Below are positions 37,630 through 49,424 of a DNA stretch of 64,000 nt, piece by piece; the stretch's first letter is position 1, and each line of letters begins with the position of its first letter. The stretch spans positions 2,508,441-2,572,440 of the forward strand of contig JANPWX010000126.1 in the NCBI GenBank assembly GCA_024734555.1. The letters are read 5' to 3'. Below the pieces are notes generated by a model. That model had not been told where the DNA came from. It saw nothing but the letters and a program-made list of their open reading frames with translations, and did not search any database. Made by a program: the position numbers and the translations under genes. The stretch comes from Trochalopteron elliotii (Eukaryota > Chordata > Aves > Passeriformes > Leiothrichidae).

Positions 37630-40620
37630 CGTAAGGGCACATGGCCACCCTTTGGTCGTTATTCTGTTTACTTTCTGCAATAGCATTTTCTTTGCTCAGA
37701 TTACTTCACTCCTCGCCCACAGCACTAGCTTGCCACTACAATAATTCTACCCGTGTCCTCTCCCTGTTCTAGGATGAGTATAAACCTCTGTCAGCACTGC
37801 TACAAAGTGCTGGAGCTGCTTCTGAACCCATCAGTTTGTTGAAAACTGAAATGAAACCAAAGCCCTGAAATTCCTCTGGGTTTCAGTCACTGACTTGAGT
37901 CTAAGTATTTGGGGTGGGGGTGGTTTACAATTAATTAAATTTATATGCTTGAAAACAGCATTACAGAGCTATTGTGAACAGATACTAAGGACTAAGATGC
38001 ACGAATGGTGTGAAATTTGCTCGTTCTTTGGATTCTGTTCTAAATTCTTAGTATATTGTTAGAAAAAAAAATCTGTTTGTCATAGCTACCTTGGATGTGT
38101 TGCATTCAAGGTACTTATCAACACACCAAGGAGGAAGTTGAAGCTTTCAACTGCGTCTGCAGAGCACCCAGCAAAATTCACTGCTACCATCCTCTCCCAG
38201 TACAAGTGCTAAAACTTTCACAGTCAAACGAAACCAGAAAATGAAGTAAATGACAAGTGTCCAGCTGGAAATAGAAGAGCCTCTTTCTTCAAAGTACTCA
38301 CAAGCCCAAACCATCCTCCAGAACATGCCCATTGTGCCACACTATCTGCAAGCAGAGTGCCTCTAATCCAGCCTTTCACCTGAGCATGCTGCTCTCTGCA
38401 CCTGAGCAACCCGTTTGCTTTTCACACACAGGGGCACGTTTTACCAGTGCCAGATGTGCCCACAGTGGGTGTGATTTCTCAGAACTTGAGGGTGTACCCT
38501 CTGTTTGGATGGCAGATTCTCTGACTGTGGTTGCTTGGAGACATTACAGGTATCATGGTATCTGTCTTGCCTGCCTGTAGATGTTTTCCAGGTAGGTGTG
38601 GCCATACTTCAACTTGGCTCATCAGATTCCCCACAGATGTCCCTGGTTCTAGCGACAGTGCCAGGTCTAACTTTCTCATTAGTTCTTTTCCAACCTTATA
38701 ATTATCACCTATATATGAAGCTGAATACAGTGCTGTATCATACCATATCATTTCCAGGTGCCAGACACCTAATTTCTATCTTTTTTTTTTTTTTTGGTCT
38801 CCTCTCTACTGCAAATATGTCCATCTCTCCATTTCCTGAGGGATACTGCAAACTGATCATTCCCAAACCTAGAGAAGATTCAAATAGAAGTAAATCTTTT
38901 TAGATCAAACCTTGTGATCACATCTTAAGGATGTTTCTGTCCATCTTCCCAACCTTCTTTCTCCCCTTCACTCTCAAAAGTTAACACCTGCCTAGCAAAG
39001 TTGGCAGACAGGCTGAAATGCTTGTGCCTCAAGCCATTCCTGTGAAAAACCTGGCACCTTTGTTCAAATGTCTGATGAAAGCGGGTTTGAACAAAGATGT
39101 TGGTTTGTGAACTGGCAGGGGCACACAGATTGTGCTGGGGTGGAAAACTTCAACGGAAGGAAGGAAGATGAGGGCAGATGGTGGCATTGTTGAGGTCTTG
39201 AAATGCCACACAAAGATTCACAAAAATGGGTCTTTTAAACCCCAAATGCCTAAACTTACCTGAAAAAAATATCTATGATGCATTCAGCCCCTGTTTAGAT
39301 TCTGCAGGGACTTCTCTGTATTTGCCTACCAATTCCTCTGGCACAGCGTGAAACAAATGGTGGGAAACACCTCCCTGGCTGTTTGCAAGGCCACTTAGCT
39401 TTAAAATACAGCTCAGAGCAGCACCACCGATCTTAAATTAACTTTCCTGGTGGGGGAAGAGTCTTGAATTGATCCTTATCTACTTCACTGGGTCTTGTGC
39501 TGACAGTCAGGTTTGCTGTTCTCACCACTGTTAGTGTTCTGCTCTTTATTGGGTGTACTGTGAACAAACCACCAGTCCAGACCCTTCTGATATGGCTGTT
39601 GTGATTTGCCTTATCTTTATTTGCTCCTCAAGCCACTCTGGTAAAGCTGAAGAAACCATGTCCTGCAAAAACTTTGAACTCTGGATGAGCAACTAGAAAA
39701 TATCTTTATTATCAGGGATGGAGAGCTTAGGCTGCAGCTGGGATCCAGCTGAAGGGCATGCAGACTGCAGGGATCTGCACAGGAAGTGGCTGAGAGAGTC
39801 ACTGGCATTGTGGCTATTAGGGAATTATTAGACGTGTTAAACGTAGGCTTAGCTTCACTAATGAATCGCCTTGCTGAGGCTACAGAGAATTTTGGTTATG
39901 GGTGGCTATGAGGGCACAGAAGGAAAGGAAATATCATCTCATAGTTGGAGCTAATACAGTGATTCCCACATGGGATAGTGGAAGTACTCCTGTGCACGAT
40001 TACAATAAAAATGTTTATGTGCATTTCTCCTGTTATTATAGATTAATTAGCTAAGGAAGGGAGAGAGTGCTACAAAGGGGTAATTCAGATTTCTGCACAG
40101 TTGTACTTTGTGGCAATGGTCAGTAAGACTGAGATGTAAAATGTTAAGTAGTAAGTTGAGTTTGCAGGCTGGGCACACTCTTAGTGTAAGCATCTGAGTA
40201 GCCCTTCTTACTCAGTGTGATTACTGATGTGCTTTAAATTAAGCATGAATGGAAATCTTGCAGGACCAGGGACATATAACACAAATAACTTTTCCCTCCA
40301 ATATACTTCCGATAGGTAAATAACTAAAAAAGAAATTCACAACACAAAACTTCAGATTCTGTGGGTGCAAAGGCCAAGTCTGTATCTATGCCCTGAAAAA
40401 ATGCAGTGACAGTCCTTAACACATAGATATGAGTGACAAAAAGCTAATATACAAATAGTGCTATATGTGATGTTTCCTAAATTTGTGTATGAAACTCATT
40501 TCAGATTCCAACACAGGCAAGCTATAATCTATATAATTTCTCTTAACACACACTTGAGAGCTCATCAATGATGGGAGAAAAAATCTTAATAAATGCCTTT
40601 TTCATTGCTCAAAACCTGGA
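37630..40620. other. Unique sequence upstream of the main promoter
   Basis: No exon or clear transposon. AT-rich stretches near 39,820-40,260 with ATTAATTAGC-type cores could hold enhancers of the downstream gene. A T-run lies at about 38,782-38,796. Confidence 0.4.
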
Positions 40621-40678
40621 AGGGTGCAGCAGTATTTGGGTTGCCGGGAGGCAGTGGTCAGGCTCCGGGCTGGGTTTC

Positions 40679-40718
40679 GGGGTGTGGGTGGCAGGGAAGG
40701 GGGGCGGCTTGGGGTGGG
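40679..40718 (+). promoter_or_regulatory. G-quadruplex-prone G-run cluster
   Basis: Six runs of three or more G (at about 40679, 40686, 40694, 40699, 40711 and 40716) are separated by loops of one to six bases, which meets the usual G4 pattern. It lies about 350 bases upstream of the inferred start. Confidence 0.6.
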
Positions 40719-40878
40719 AGAAACCCTGGTCCCTCGGTGGGAATTACTCAGATCCCCGTCCCTTTCCCAGCCCCGCCGCGGCAACATTTATTGCAAAAGC
40801 AGGAAATTGCTTATTACTAAACTAGCTGGCAAGGGAGTGGAGCCGATGCTGTTCCACACTGGCACAGCACTTGCCTAG

Positions 40879-40979
40879 CTTCTGCTTTCCCTGCCTCTCC
40901 TTGTTCCGCTCTTTCTTCTTCTTCTTCTTTCCCCTCTTTCCCTCCTCTCTCCCTCGCTCTCTCCTCTTCTTTTTTTCAT
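40879..40979 (+). repeat. Polypyrimidine tract upstream of the inferred start
   Basis: About 100 bases of nearly pure C/T, including (TTC)n from about 40,911. It ends about 45 bases before the CGTCA motif. Such tracts can adopt triplex structure and are common just upstream of CpG-island starts. Confidence 0.8.
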
Positions 40980-41021
40980 TTTGGCTTCTATTCAAATGTG
41001 GGTCAGGGGTGAGCGGCTCCC

Positions 41022-41029
41022 AACGTCAC
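41022..41029 (+). promoter_or_regulatory. CRE-like half-site
   Basis: AACGTCAC contains the CGTCA half-site bound by CREB/ATF proteins. It lies 13 bases upstream of the YY1-type element. Confidence 0.45.
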
Positions 41030-41036
41030 AAGCTTG

Positions 41037-41046
41037 CAAGATGGCG
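41037..41046 (+). promoter_or_regulatory. YY1-type element
   Basis: CAAGATGGCG matches the YY1 core AAGATGGCG. In vertebrate promoters this motif sits just downstream of the start site in the sense orientation, which supports plus-strand transcription starting shortly before it. Its ATG also opens a seven-codon upstream ORF. Confidence 0.7.
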
Positions 41047-41683
41047 CTGGGAGGAAGGCTGTGAGATGAGGAACAGGCTGGTATAAACCGAGAGGACAGG
41101 AGAGGGAGAGGAGGAGAGGGGAAGGGGAAGAAAAGCTGCTGCTCCAGATGCAATAAGAAGGTAACGCGGCGCGGAGCGCGGGCGGGGGCGCGGGTCCCGC
41201 GGGGCGGCCGGGCGCTGCCGGGCTCCGCGGTGCAGCCCAGCCCCGCTCCCCCGCTCTTTATTTGCAGCCCCGGTGATTTGCCCATCTGCACGGGTCCGCT
41301 CGGGAGAGTCGCCGGGGTGGCGGGGGTGTTCCCTTGTTCCCTGCCCTGCATCAGCCGTGCCCGGCACCGGCGGTATTTCCATTGAAAAAAACCCGAGAGG
41401 GTTTCTCTGCTCTTGCCCCCCTCTCTCCGTGCCCCGGGCCCCCTCCCCTCGCTCTCCGGGCGCGCTGCCCCGTTGCTTTGGGGGCCGGGGCGTGCATCGG
41501 TGTGCCGGCCACCGTGCCTGTCTGGAGCTCGCAAATGTTGGTTATTTGGTTGAAGCGGCTGGAAACTTTCCCCTTCTCCCGTGCCATTTGTGTGTGCGCG
41601 CACGGGTGTGCGCTGCCCCTTCCCCGGCGGCGGTGGGGTCGGGGCGGGGGGCCGCAGCTGCTGCCCGCCGGGGCCGGCCGGCG

Positions 41684-42083
41684 NNNNNNNNNNNNNNNNN
41701 NNNNNNNNNNNNNNNNNNNNNNNNNNNNNNNNNNNNNNNNNNNNNNNNNNNNNNNNNNNNNNNNNNNNNNNNNNNNNNNNNNNNNNNNNNNNNNNNNNNN
41801 NNNNNNNNNNNNNNNNNNNNNNNNNNNNNNNNNNNNNNNNNNNNNNNNNNNNNNNNNNNNNNNNNNNNNNNNNNNNNNNNNNNNNNNNNNNNNNNNNNNN
41901 NNNNNNNNNNNNNNNNNNNNNNNNNNNNNNNNNNNNNNNNNNNNNNNNNNNNNNNNNNNNNNNNNNNNNNNNNNNNNNNNNNNNNNNNNNNNNNNNNNNN
42001 NNNNNNNNNNNNNNNNNNNNNNNNNNNNNNNNNNNNNNNNNNNNNNNNNNNNNNNNNNNNNNNNNNNNNNNNNNNNNNNNNNN
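41684..42083. other. Assembly gap, 400 N
   Basis: The run is exactly 400 N inside the most GC-rich part of the CpG island. Open frames that cross it (for example minus 40992-42206) are artefacts of untranslated N. Confidence 0.99.
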
Positions 42084-42932
42084 CGGCGCGCCCCCCGTTA
42101 TCGGGGCCGCCAGCCGCGCTCCTCCCGGGGGCTCCGCGGCCGCCGGACACCGCGCCCGGCCCCGCCGCTGCCCGGGAACGCGTATGGACACACGGGCTCT
42201 GGGCACTCGAATCTTTCTGCTGCGAAATCCGCAACCTTTGAGAACTCGGGTGGCCTGGGCGCTTCCAGAGACGGGTAACTTGGCGTTAAAATCTGCGAGT
42301 GGGGCGGGGGTATATACACCTTTACACAGAATTAATGAATTATATATGGAACACAGCGTTTTAGCACACGGTTACTGAAATCATCCAGGGTATTACATAG
42401 CTGTTAGAATAAATCTGAGAGAGCAGCCAGAAACAGTTAAGAGCATCAGAATTACATTCCGGTAATGAACTGTCCTTTGACCAAAACTGGTTTAAATTTG
42501 TTGCGGAATGCTGTTTATATTTGAATAGCTCCCATGTTTTTCCAGAAATTAAGGGGAAAACAATATGCAATAGTCACTTTCATTGGAAAATGTCAGAACT
42601 ATGAACAGATGTTTGCTATGCTTGATAAATACAGTGTATAAACAACTAATATTTCAAGATGACCTATTGCTATTTTTTATTACTCAGAACTATTGTATAT
42701 ACTACAGCGGTTCTGGAGAGAAAGCTGTAAATGACTCCTTAGGATTTCACAGCAAATCTACATGAGGAAAATGACATATGGAAAGAAAATTGACTTATTT
42801 CCACAACTGCAAATGGCCTCCTTTTTGCGCCTTTTCATTAGCAATCTAATCCTAAAAGCATTAGGAGCAATTATTTGCAGTGGTGCCTGACATTCTAGGT
42901 CTAATTATTTAAATCAGTTTAACTTTTGATGG

Positions 42933-42949
42933 TTGACCCATTAGGTCAA
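42933..42949. promoter_or_regulatory. Palindromic nuclear-receptor-like site
   Basis: TTGACC and GGTCAA form perfect inverted arms around a five-base spacer. Read as receptor half-sites, TGACCC and AGGTCA are everted with a three-base spacer. It lies in an AT-rich segment rich in TAAT cores. Confidence 0.35.
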
Positions 42950-42975
42950 ATCTGTGTGCCCTTTGTTATATTTAT

Positions 42976-43010
42976 TAAAAAAAAAAAAAAAAAGAAAAAA
43001 AAAAAAAAAG
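42976..43010 (+). repeat. Poly(A) tract with G interruption
   Basis: Two long A runs are separated by a single G and followed by G/A-rich sequence. Confidence 0.9.
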
Positions 43011-46000
43011 AGGAGGGAGGTCTTCAAACTTGCCACCTGCTACTGACATATCATTTTAGCTCTGGAGGAGATCAGCATTAAAAATAAGCAACCTCTTACA
43101 TTTGTTCGTTTCCATTCTAACACGGGTAAGGACACCCTGTGTAAGTGCCTTGTTCTTTGACATCTAAAACCCAGCGCTTAATCACGACAGACTTGCATGG
43201 CCGCAGGAGTGTAAGCAGGAGGAATGGGACAGTATAAGGATGTGGCAGGTTTTCCTTATGTCATGGTTCCTCATCTATGTGAAATGCAGATGAGACTCAC
43301 ACACCTATAAAAGGGATGATTTTTCAGTATTTGGGGGGGAAAGCTTCTTCCAAGGATCTGGGAGAGCTCTAAATCTTTAATGCATAAGGAAATAGCTCCC
43401 GTTAGTATTCACATACGTTTCTGGGTTGAATGACTTATGGATGTGTAGATAGTAATAAGTATTGCAAGATGCTTGAAGCACTTGGTATCACGTGATGCGT
43501 TGTAGTGTCAGTGCTGAATTGTTTGGCAGAAGCCGATGTGTGACAAGGGGTGGGGGGAGAGAGGAGAAAAAGAGAAGGTGAGAGGCCTTGTTCCAGAAGG
43601 GTGCATGTCCAATTCATTTTGATTTGTTGCTTAAAATAACTAGAAAACAACCTAATGCTAAGCAGTTTGGCTGTGGAATGGATTTAAACTCTCTAAAACA
43701 GCCACCACAGCCCAAAATTGGTGGTAACAGCATGAAATTTGAAGTTGTGAACAGCAGATCTTGCAAGGAGAGTTGTCGTTTTCTAGCATCTTTACAGCCC
43801 ATAGTAATTAAGAGCTGCCAAACATAAACTGTATGTTATGCATTCCTCTGACCTTGTGCAGAAAATAGTATGTGGCTATTTTTTGAGCTCCTGCTGCCTT
43901 CTTTGATGACAGATGTAGGGAAATGGGATGATGTTTGAAAACCAAGGTGCATTTGCCTTCCTATCAGAACTCCTGTTTGTGCTGACTGCAGCATTTAACC
44001 CTGTCATCCAGTCTGATGAACATATTGCAGCTTGACAGCCAGAGGTATTGGTAGGAAGATGTTGCCATGTTTTCTCTACAGAAAACCAAGTTTCCCATAC
44101 CCTAACCAAATCTGACTGATAAAGTGTATGAACAGCTCTTCAGCTTCTGCCAAGAGCCAGGGAAGAACGTTGCCACAAAGCAGCATTTCAGTGCTGCAGC
44201 AAATGTGGTGTTGGAGTGGAAGAAAGCAGAATCACATTTGTGACATAGCCATTATATTGGCTGTATTGTGACAGGCGAAGCTCAATGGGAAGGGACCATT
44301 TCAGCATCAGCAGACATGCCTTCCCTGCTGGGCTTGGAGAAAAATTAACAGGGCTCAGCTGTGGCATTGCAACAACAGAGTGTCAACCCAACCATAAGCA
44401 GGAGAGTGTTAGATATATTAAAAAATGTTACAAAATGTTAAATATTAAAAAAAAGAAGAAGAAGATGACTTCTTTGGTTTGATGTGGATTGAACACCAGT
44501 GACTGAGCCATTAGGCCTTCTTATATTGGTTTTTGTCTTGCTGTACTATCGGGAGTAAGGACAATGCATTGCAATAGGGATTTCACTCTGCTGTGCAGTA
44601 GCTCACTGGCAAAGAAACTGCATTGGTTTGTTCAGGTCTCTCACAGTCAGCAGTGACAGTGTGCTTACTTCTCTCAAAAGCAGCAGGACAACGTTAAAAA
44701 GATGTTTCTGAAAGTTAAATTTTCTTGGTCAGTTAGCATCTCCAGGTTCCAATAGGATGCTGATTTTAAGCTGGGTTTCTTTCCTTGAAGCATACATGTA
44801 TTGTGCTAGCTGCCCAAACTTGTAAGTTACTCACACTTGTTTGTAATTCCTGGAAAGAAAATTCACCCTCCAGTGCTGGCTCCCACAAAACAAGGAAGAA
44901 ATGAAACAGTGAGGTCAGTCCTGAATTTAAAGCTGATACAAAATGAGTTGTTACAATAGCTGTAAAGGAGGAGGGTACCAGACAGCAATAGCTGTACCTG
45001 GAAGTGACAGGTGGGAGAAATTCTGTTCTTTTTCATCTGTGTTTGGATGACGGCCCAGTGCTGGCCACAAACTGCAATCCAGGATTAATCCTCACATAGT
45101 GTTTTCTTTCTATGTATCAGATTTCTCATTTTGTTAATAAGCACAGCCTAGCATGCACTTCAAGTCAGCTGTTCTGGAGTGGAAGCAACAGGGTTTTGCG
45201 TTATTGAAATGACGGCTCTCATGCTTTCCTAGAGCTCGTATTGTTTGACCAGGGCAGGGCAGAGGGTGATCCTTGTAATCACAAATCCTAAACAGGGATT
45301 CTACTTACTGATTTTACTTAATGGAAAGGGGTGGGGAATGTAGTTTATCCAGGATTACATATGTATTATATCACATTTTCGGATGTGCACCCTGAGGATT
45401 TGAAGGGGCTAAAGAGTGATCTTTTAAACTGAAAACCTCATGCAGGAGTTTGGAAATGGACCTATTGTAGGAAGCTTCCTTCATTTACTCTCTCTAATGG
45501 AGAAAAGACAAACTGAGCTGTCCTGCACAAAGTGTCAGAAGACATGCATTGACAACTAACCTGGCAGAAGAAGGGTCTGAGTCTTCAGCTGGCAGTAAGA
45601 AGAGTTCAAAGAAATGCAGGGATTGGTTTCCTGCTCAAAACACTCATCCAGGAACCCTCCCAATGAAAGTGTCCCTGAAAACAGGGGGAACTTCTTGCTT
45701 CTGTTGCTAGGTGTTCTGAGAGGTCTGTGCAGGAGTTAGGAACAACCCCCTCTTGTTCTTCCAGCTTTAGATACTGGATGGAAAAACGTGTCAATGTTGT
45801 CCTTGCCCAGGTTCTGGATGGGAGGCAGGAAACATTTCATGTCAGTACACTGGCCTGAGGCATTTGCTGTCCTTCAGTCCCCTGGGTAAAGGAAGAGGGG
45901 ATGGCTTTCCATAATACATCAGTTTGCCCTATCCACTCCCTTCCCCCACTGAACCAAACACTGTGCAAGATAAAATTGTCTTCAAACCAGTCCTTTGCCA

Positions 46001-46697
46001 TGAGTGTAAAAAGAGATACACGATGGAGTGACTGGGGAGAGGCCTCATGGTAAACAACCTGCCTGCTCTTCATGCTGGGCTAGTCCCATTCATTCCTGGA
46101 GCCGTTTAAGGTGACAGGGATGTACAGCAGATTCCTTCCCCTAAATGTGTGCTCATTTCCCATTGTATAAAGAGCCATTCAGTGAGGGGATTCTGTTTTC
46201 TAGGAGTCACATAAAGACACTGCCATGTAGGACTGCACTTACTGCATTTCCATCTGCTGCCAAGATGCCACCAGCCAGTTTGACAGTTTAAAAATCTTTT
46301 CTCTTGTTCCATAAAGAAAAGAACAGAGTAATTTGCATTGCCAGTTTTAACTGAGAATTGAAATCAGCCAACAGGAAACCTTACTTTAAAGCTTGCTTGT
46401 TTGTCTTTGTGATAGTTACTCTCCAGCAGAAAGACTGGATCTCGCTGGTCTGTACCTATTAAAACATGTTGATGTGCAACTAAAATGGCTTTAAATTTCA
46501 TGTTAAGCAGAAGGGCAGGGTTAACACATTCAGGCTATGATTCAACATGCAAATCAGAAACAAAATTTACTATGTTATTGTTTCTGAGAAACGACTCAAG
46601 AAACTTCTTCTATAGCAATAAATTCAATAAAATGTTAAACTTGAAGATTTTGAAGTGTTAAATAAAAATATTTGTAAAATACTTCCTTATCAAAATA

Positions 46698-46749
46698 TTT
46701 TCTGATGACCTCCTGAGGTCCCTTCCTGTGTGATTATTCTGTGATTTTT
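46698..46749 (+). mobile_element. CR1 LINE 3' end remnant
   Basis: TCTGATGACCTCCTGAGGTC, then CCTTCC and TGTGTGATTATTCTGTGATT, match the CR1 3' terminus (GATGACCTCCTGAGGTCCCTTCCAACC..TTCTGTGATT). The element is truncated to its tail. Confidence 0.85.
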
Positions 46750-46754
46750 ATTCA

Positions 46755-47910
46755 GCTCCAATTTAAATGCAAACTAAAGGAAGTGTTCTTTGAGCAAAAG
46801 TGAACTGATTATTTTCTAGTTTTGTTGCTTTTTTATGAGTTTGGAACTAGCAGATACTAGTTTTTAACACCTAGTTTTCATTTAGAGGGAAGTCAGCTTT
46901 CCTGCCCTTCTGCCCCTCCTCAAATCTCAGTTGCTTTCTGCAGTCTGAAAGAAGTGGTTATTGAACTAAACTGAAAAAACAGCCTCTCTGTCCCTCTGCA
47001 AGAGGCTCCTGGTGTGAAGAGTTAGTTAACTGCCCAGTGCATGGAGCACTAAAGCAGCAGCTTTTTCTGTGGAGGGACAAATTTTCCTCAAAACTTCACT
47101 AGGAAAGACATACAATCAAAGAATCCTTTTTTAAAACAATACCTGGTTAAAAGAACTTTGAAATTATGACAGTGTATAGTGAGACTTAAACTTGTGCTGT
47201 TTTTATTTAATGTAGTTTCACCTACCCCTGGAAGGGTGAGGTGCTTTGCTGTTCCTAGTTTCTGTTTACCCTTATAAAGTATCCAGAACAATCCTCATGT
47301 AGAACTTTTTGCATCAAACTCCTCAAGTCCTTGAAAAACGCTCTTTGTTCTTTTCTAGGCAGTTCAATGTACTTTGATAACTGATATTAGGGACATGATT
47401 ATGCCCAGTCTTCAAAGAAAAAACATGGATGTCCTTCTAGGCAGGAAAAATTTCCACCAAAGTTGTACATGGCAAAGAATCCACTAAAAATTATAAATTT
47501 GTGTGCACAGCTAAGAAGCCAGAACCATAGTACCAGAATGCTCAATAATGGGAATTTTGATACGAAAGCAAGAGTTGTCTTGAAATTCTTCAAATGTCAG
47601 CAGAGTGATGTTTGGCTGAGTGTTTTTTAAAAGTAATGTAAATTACGACCTGAAAAGTTTTACCCAGAAAATTTGGTCATAAGCACTTGCTTTTATGAGT
47701 TGATGCAGTAGTTGAATATTTGCCCACATTTAATTCTTCTGGGTGAGCTTGTGGTTCAAGTAACTCTGCTTCCATCCCTGATTTAAACTTTCCATGCTAT
47801 GGTCATGAAGGAAGTTAAGCAACTACAGTCTTCTTCATCTTTAAAGTATGAAGAATACAATGTCCTTGGGGTTTTTTGTGTATTTATCTTATAAATGCTC
47901 ATCATATTTA
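46755..47910. other. Putative intron, no exon or repeat seen
   Basis: AT-rich unique sequence with short frames only. Confidence 0.4.
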
Positions 47911-47915
47911 AAAGT

Positions 47916-47981
47916 TTGCATAATGGGACCCTGACCTTAGCAACAGCCTGTAAATGCTGTCATCATACACATAATTCTAAC
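47916..47981 (+). repeat. Possible ancient amniote interspersed repeat tail
   Basis: CATAATGGGACCCTGACCTT followed by TGTAAATGCTGTCATCATAC resembles a tail common in turtle and crocodile repeats (CACAATGGGGCCCTGATC..AGGCGCTACCGTAATACAAATAAT). The name is not certain. Confidence 0.35.
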
Positions 47982-47989
47982 AAAGCTCC

Positions 47990-49235
47990 AAAATGGTAAA
48001 GTTGCCAAAGGACTAACACTTTAGGATTATGCAAAACCCACAACAGGGGAGGGAGGCTAGAGAAGAAGTCTCTCTAGTCCTTCAGAAATGCTACATTTCT
48101 TAGTCTCCACTGTACCTTATCAAACAAGGCTTTCAAAATTGTAATGAAAATTGAAACACGCCAGCTATAAAAATTACTCTCTTTTTGCTACAGCACTGGA
48201 AGTATTAAGGAGACCATATTCCCCTGCAGTCAGCACTGGGAGTTTTTGGAAGGTTGGTTCTGCACTATCAGTCTCTTCCTGAAAATAAATAAGTGTCTCT
48301 GAATAATCCCCTTCAGGATGCACTAAGCAGCAGCTTATATTTTTATGTCTTCCCTCCCAGGGTTGCATGGTGCAATGCCGGCACACGGCGTGACGCAACA
48401 GTCTTGCAAATTCTTGGAAAAGCACTTCCTTTGCTCTAGGTAGAAATTGTGTTGGCAGCAAAACTGACTCTGCTGTTTACAAGCTGGCAGCATTCTGAAA
48501 TGAACTCCAAGAAAAGCAGTTTAATGTATGCGGTTCTGCCTATCCATCCAAATGCAGAGGTGTTTGAGACTGTTGGCCTGTTATTATGGGTGGTGCCTTG
48601 GAGAAGGAATGTCTTGAGTATTTGCCCAAGTGTGGACCTCTTTTTAGCAGCTGTGGTCAGCTGGTTTATTCCAGTCAGGCTGGGTCTCCCAGTTTCTGGT
48701 TGCTGCTTGTAAGGTGATGGGTTTAATTGTATTGATATTCCTCAGCTCCTGAGTGAGGGAAAAAGTGACCTGAGTGCAGAGAGAAGACCATCAGCTTCAT
48801 TCTGACAATCTCTATTTTGGTGGCTAAACCAGAGTTGAGTATGAGAATTTGTTTGCTTGAATCTGGAAAAATAATTTCACGTGTCTGTACCTCTTCACAT
48901 CTGCTTGTGTAAGGCCATGGTATTTGGAAGATGGGCTGAATTTCCATTAGCATTTAATGAACAGAAAATAACAATAGTAGCTGCTATTGTCTAATATTTC
49001 ATCCTGTTAACTGTGAAAGCTGAATGCCCTACTAATAATTCAGAGTCTTGTAAGTGGAACCAAATACAGAGAAAACTAGTACTTTTGATAGAGCTGTAGT
49101 ACTTGAAATGATGCATGGAGGTGTAACTAACCATAGAGGACAGTCATGGAAGGAAAATATATTTTAAGAGTCCTGCTGAAACACTGATCATTGGAGTATG
49201 GAATTAAAATATTTGCCTATCCAGAAAAGACATCC
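47990..49235. other. Putative intron, no exon seen
   Basis: Unique sequence. Frames are under 100 codons and lack domains. Confidence 0.4.
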
Positions 49236-49240
49236 TTTCA

Positions 49241-49270
49241 ACTCAAAGATCTCAAAATGCTTTCATACTT
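49241..49270 (+). repeat. Possible MIR-related fragment
   Basis: CTCAAAGATCTCAAAATGC followed by TTTCATA resembles the GATCTCAAAGCGCTTTACAAA block found in amniote MIR-type repeats. It is very short. Confidence 0.3.
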
Positions 49271-49424
49271 AGTAATCTGTGACTTACAGTTGTGTCTCTG
49301 GCCTATTCACGTAATCTTTTCTGAGATGTTTGTATGGCTTTCTGAAAGCTGCAGAAGGGTTCTTCCTTAACAGAACAGAAGCCATGGCCATAGCCCAACA
49401 AACCAGCTTCCACTCCCATTAGAT

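Larger units (their letters stand above)
41015..41160 (+). other. Putative noncoding first exon (5' leader)
   Basis: The inferred start lies around the CRE/YY1 cluster and the exon ends at AAGAAG|GTAACG, a good splice donor, with GT at 41161-41162. The leader has three ATGs, each closed within a few codons: MALGGRL (41041-41064), MRNRLV (41066-41086) and MQ (41148-41156). It therefore encodes no long protein and the main start codon would be in a later exon outside this window. The right half is a purine-rich (G/A) stretch. The 5' end is approximate. The intron would run through the N gap and most of the right side of the window. The gene is not identified. Confidence 0.5.
40640..42350 (+). 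promoter_or_regulatory. Main CpG-island promoter, interrupted by an assembly gap
   Basis: GC and CpG density rise from about 40,640, become extreme from 41,160 to the gap at 41,684, and stay high after it to about 42,320. The plus-strand order is a G-quadruplex-prone stretch, a long pyrimidine tract, a CGTCA half-site, an AAGATGGCG YY1-type element, a purine-rich leader and a splice donor. Together these indicate a TATA-less start near 41,010-41,035, transcribed rightward. Such islands with YY1-at-start architecture mark widely expressed or developmental genes. The gene cannot be named because no coding exon is visible. Bidirectional transcription is possible. Confidence 0.8.
42360..46690. 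other. Putative first-intron sequence, no exon seen
   Basis: No coding exon or clear transposon. It includes an A-rich tract (42,976-43,010) and an AT-rich segment at 42,815-42,960 that looks like a candidate conserved element. Frames are under 85 codons. Confidence 0.4.

Noticed and set aside
38686..38710. CR1-like TTCTTTTCCAACCTTATAAT
   Set aside because: The upstream sequence does not fit a CR1 3' end and there is no terminal repeat.
40992..42378. Large frames of 230-404 codons across the promoter
   Set aside because: They are kept open by 400 N and by stop-poor GC-rich sequence, so they carry no coding evidence.
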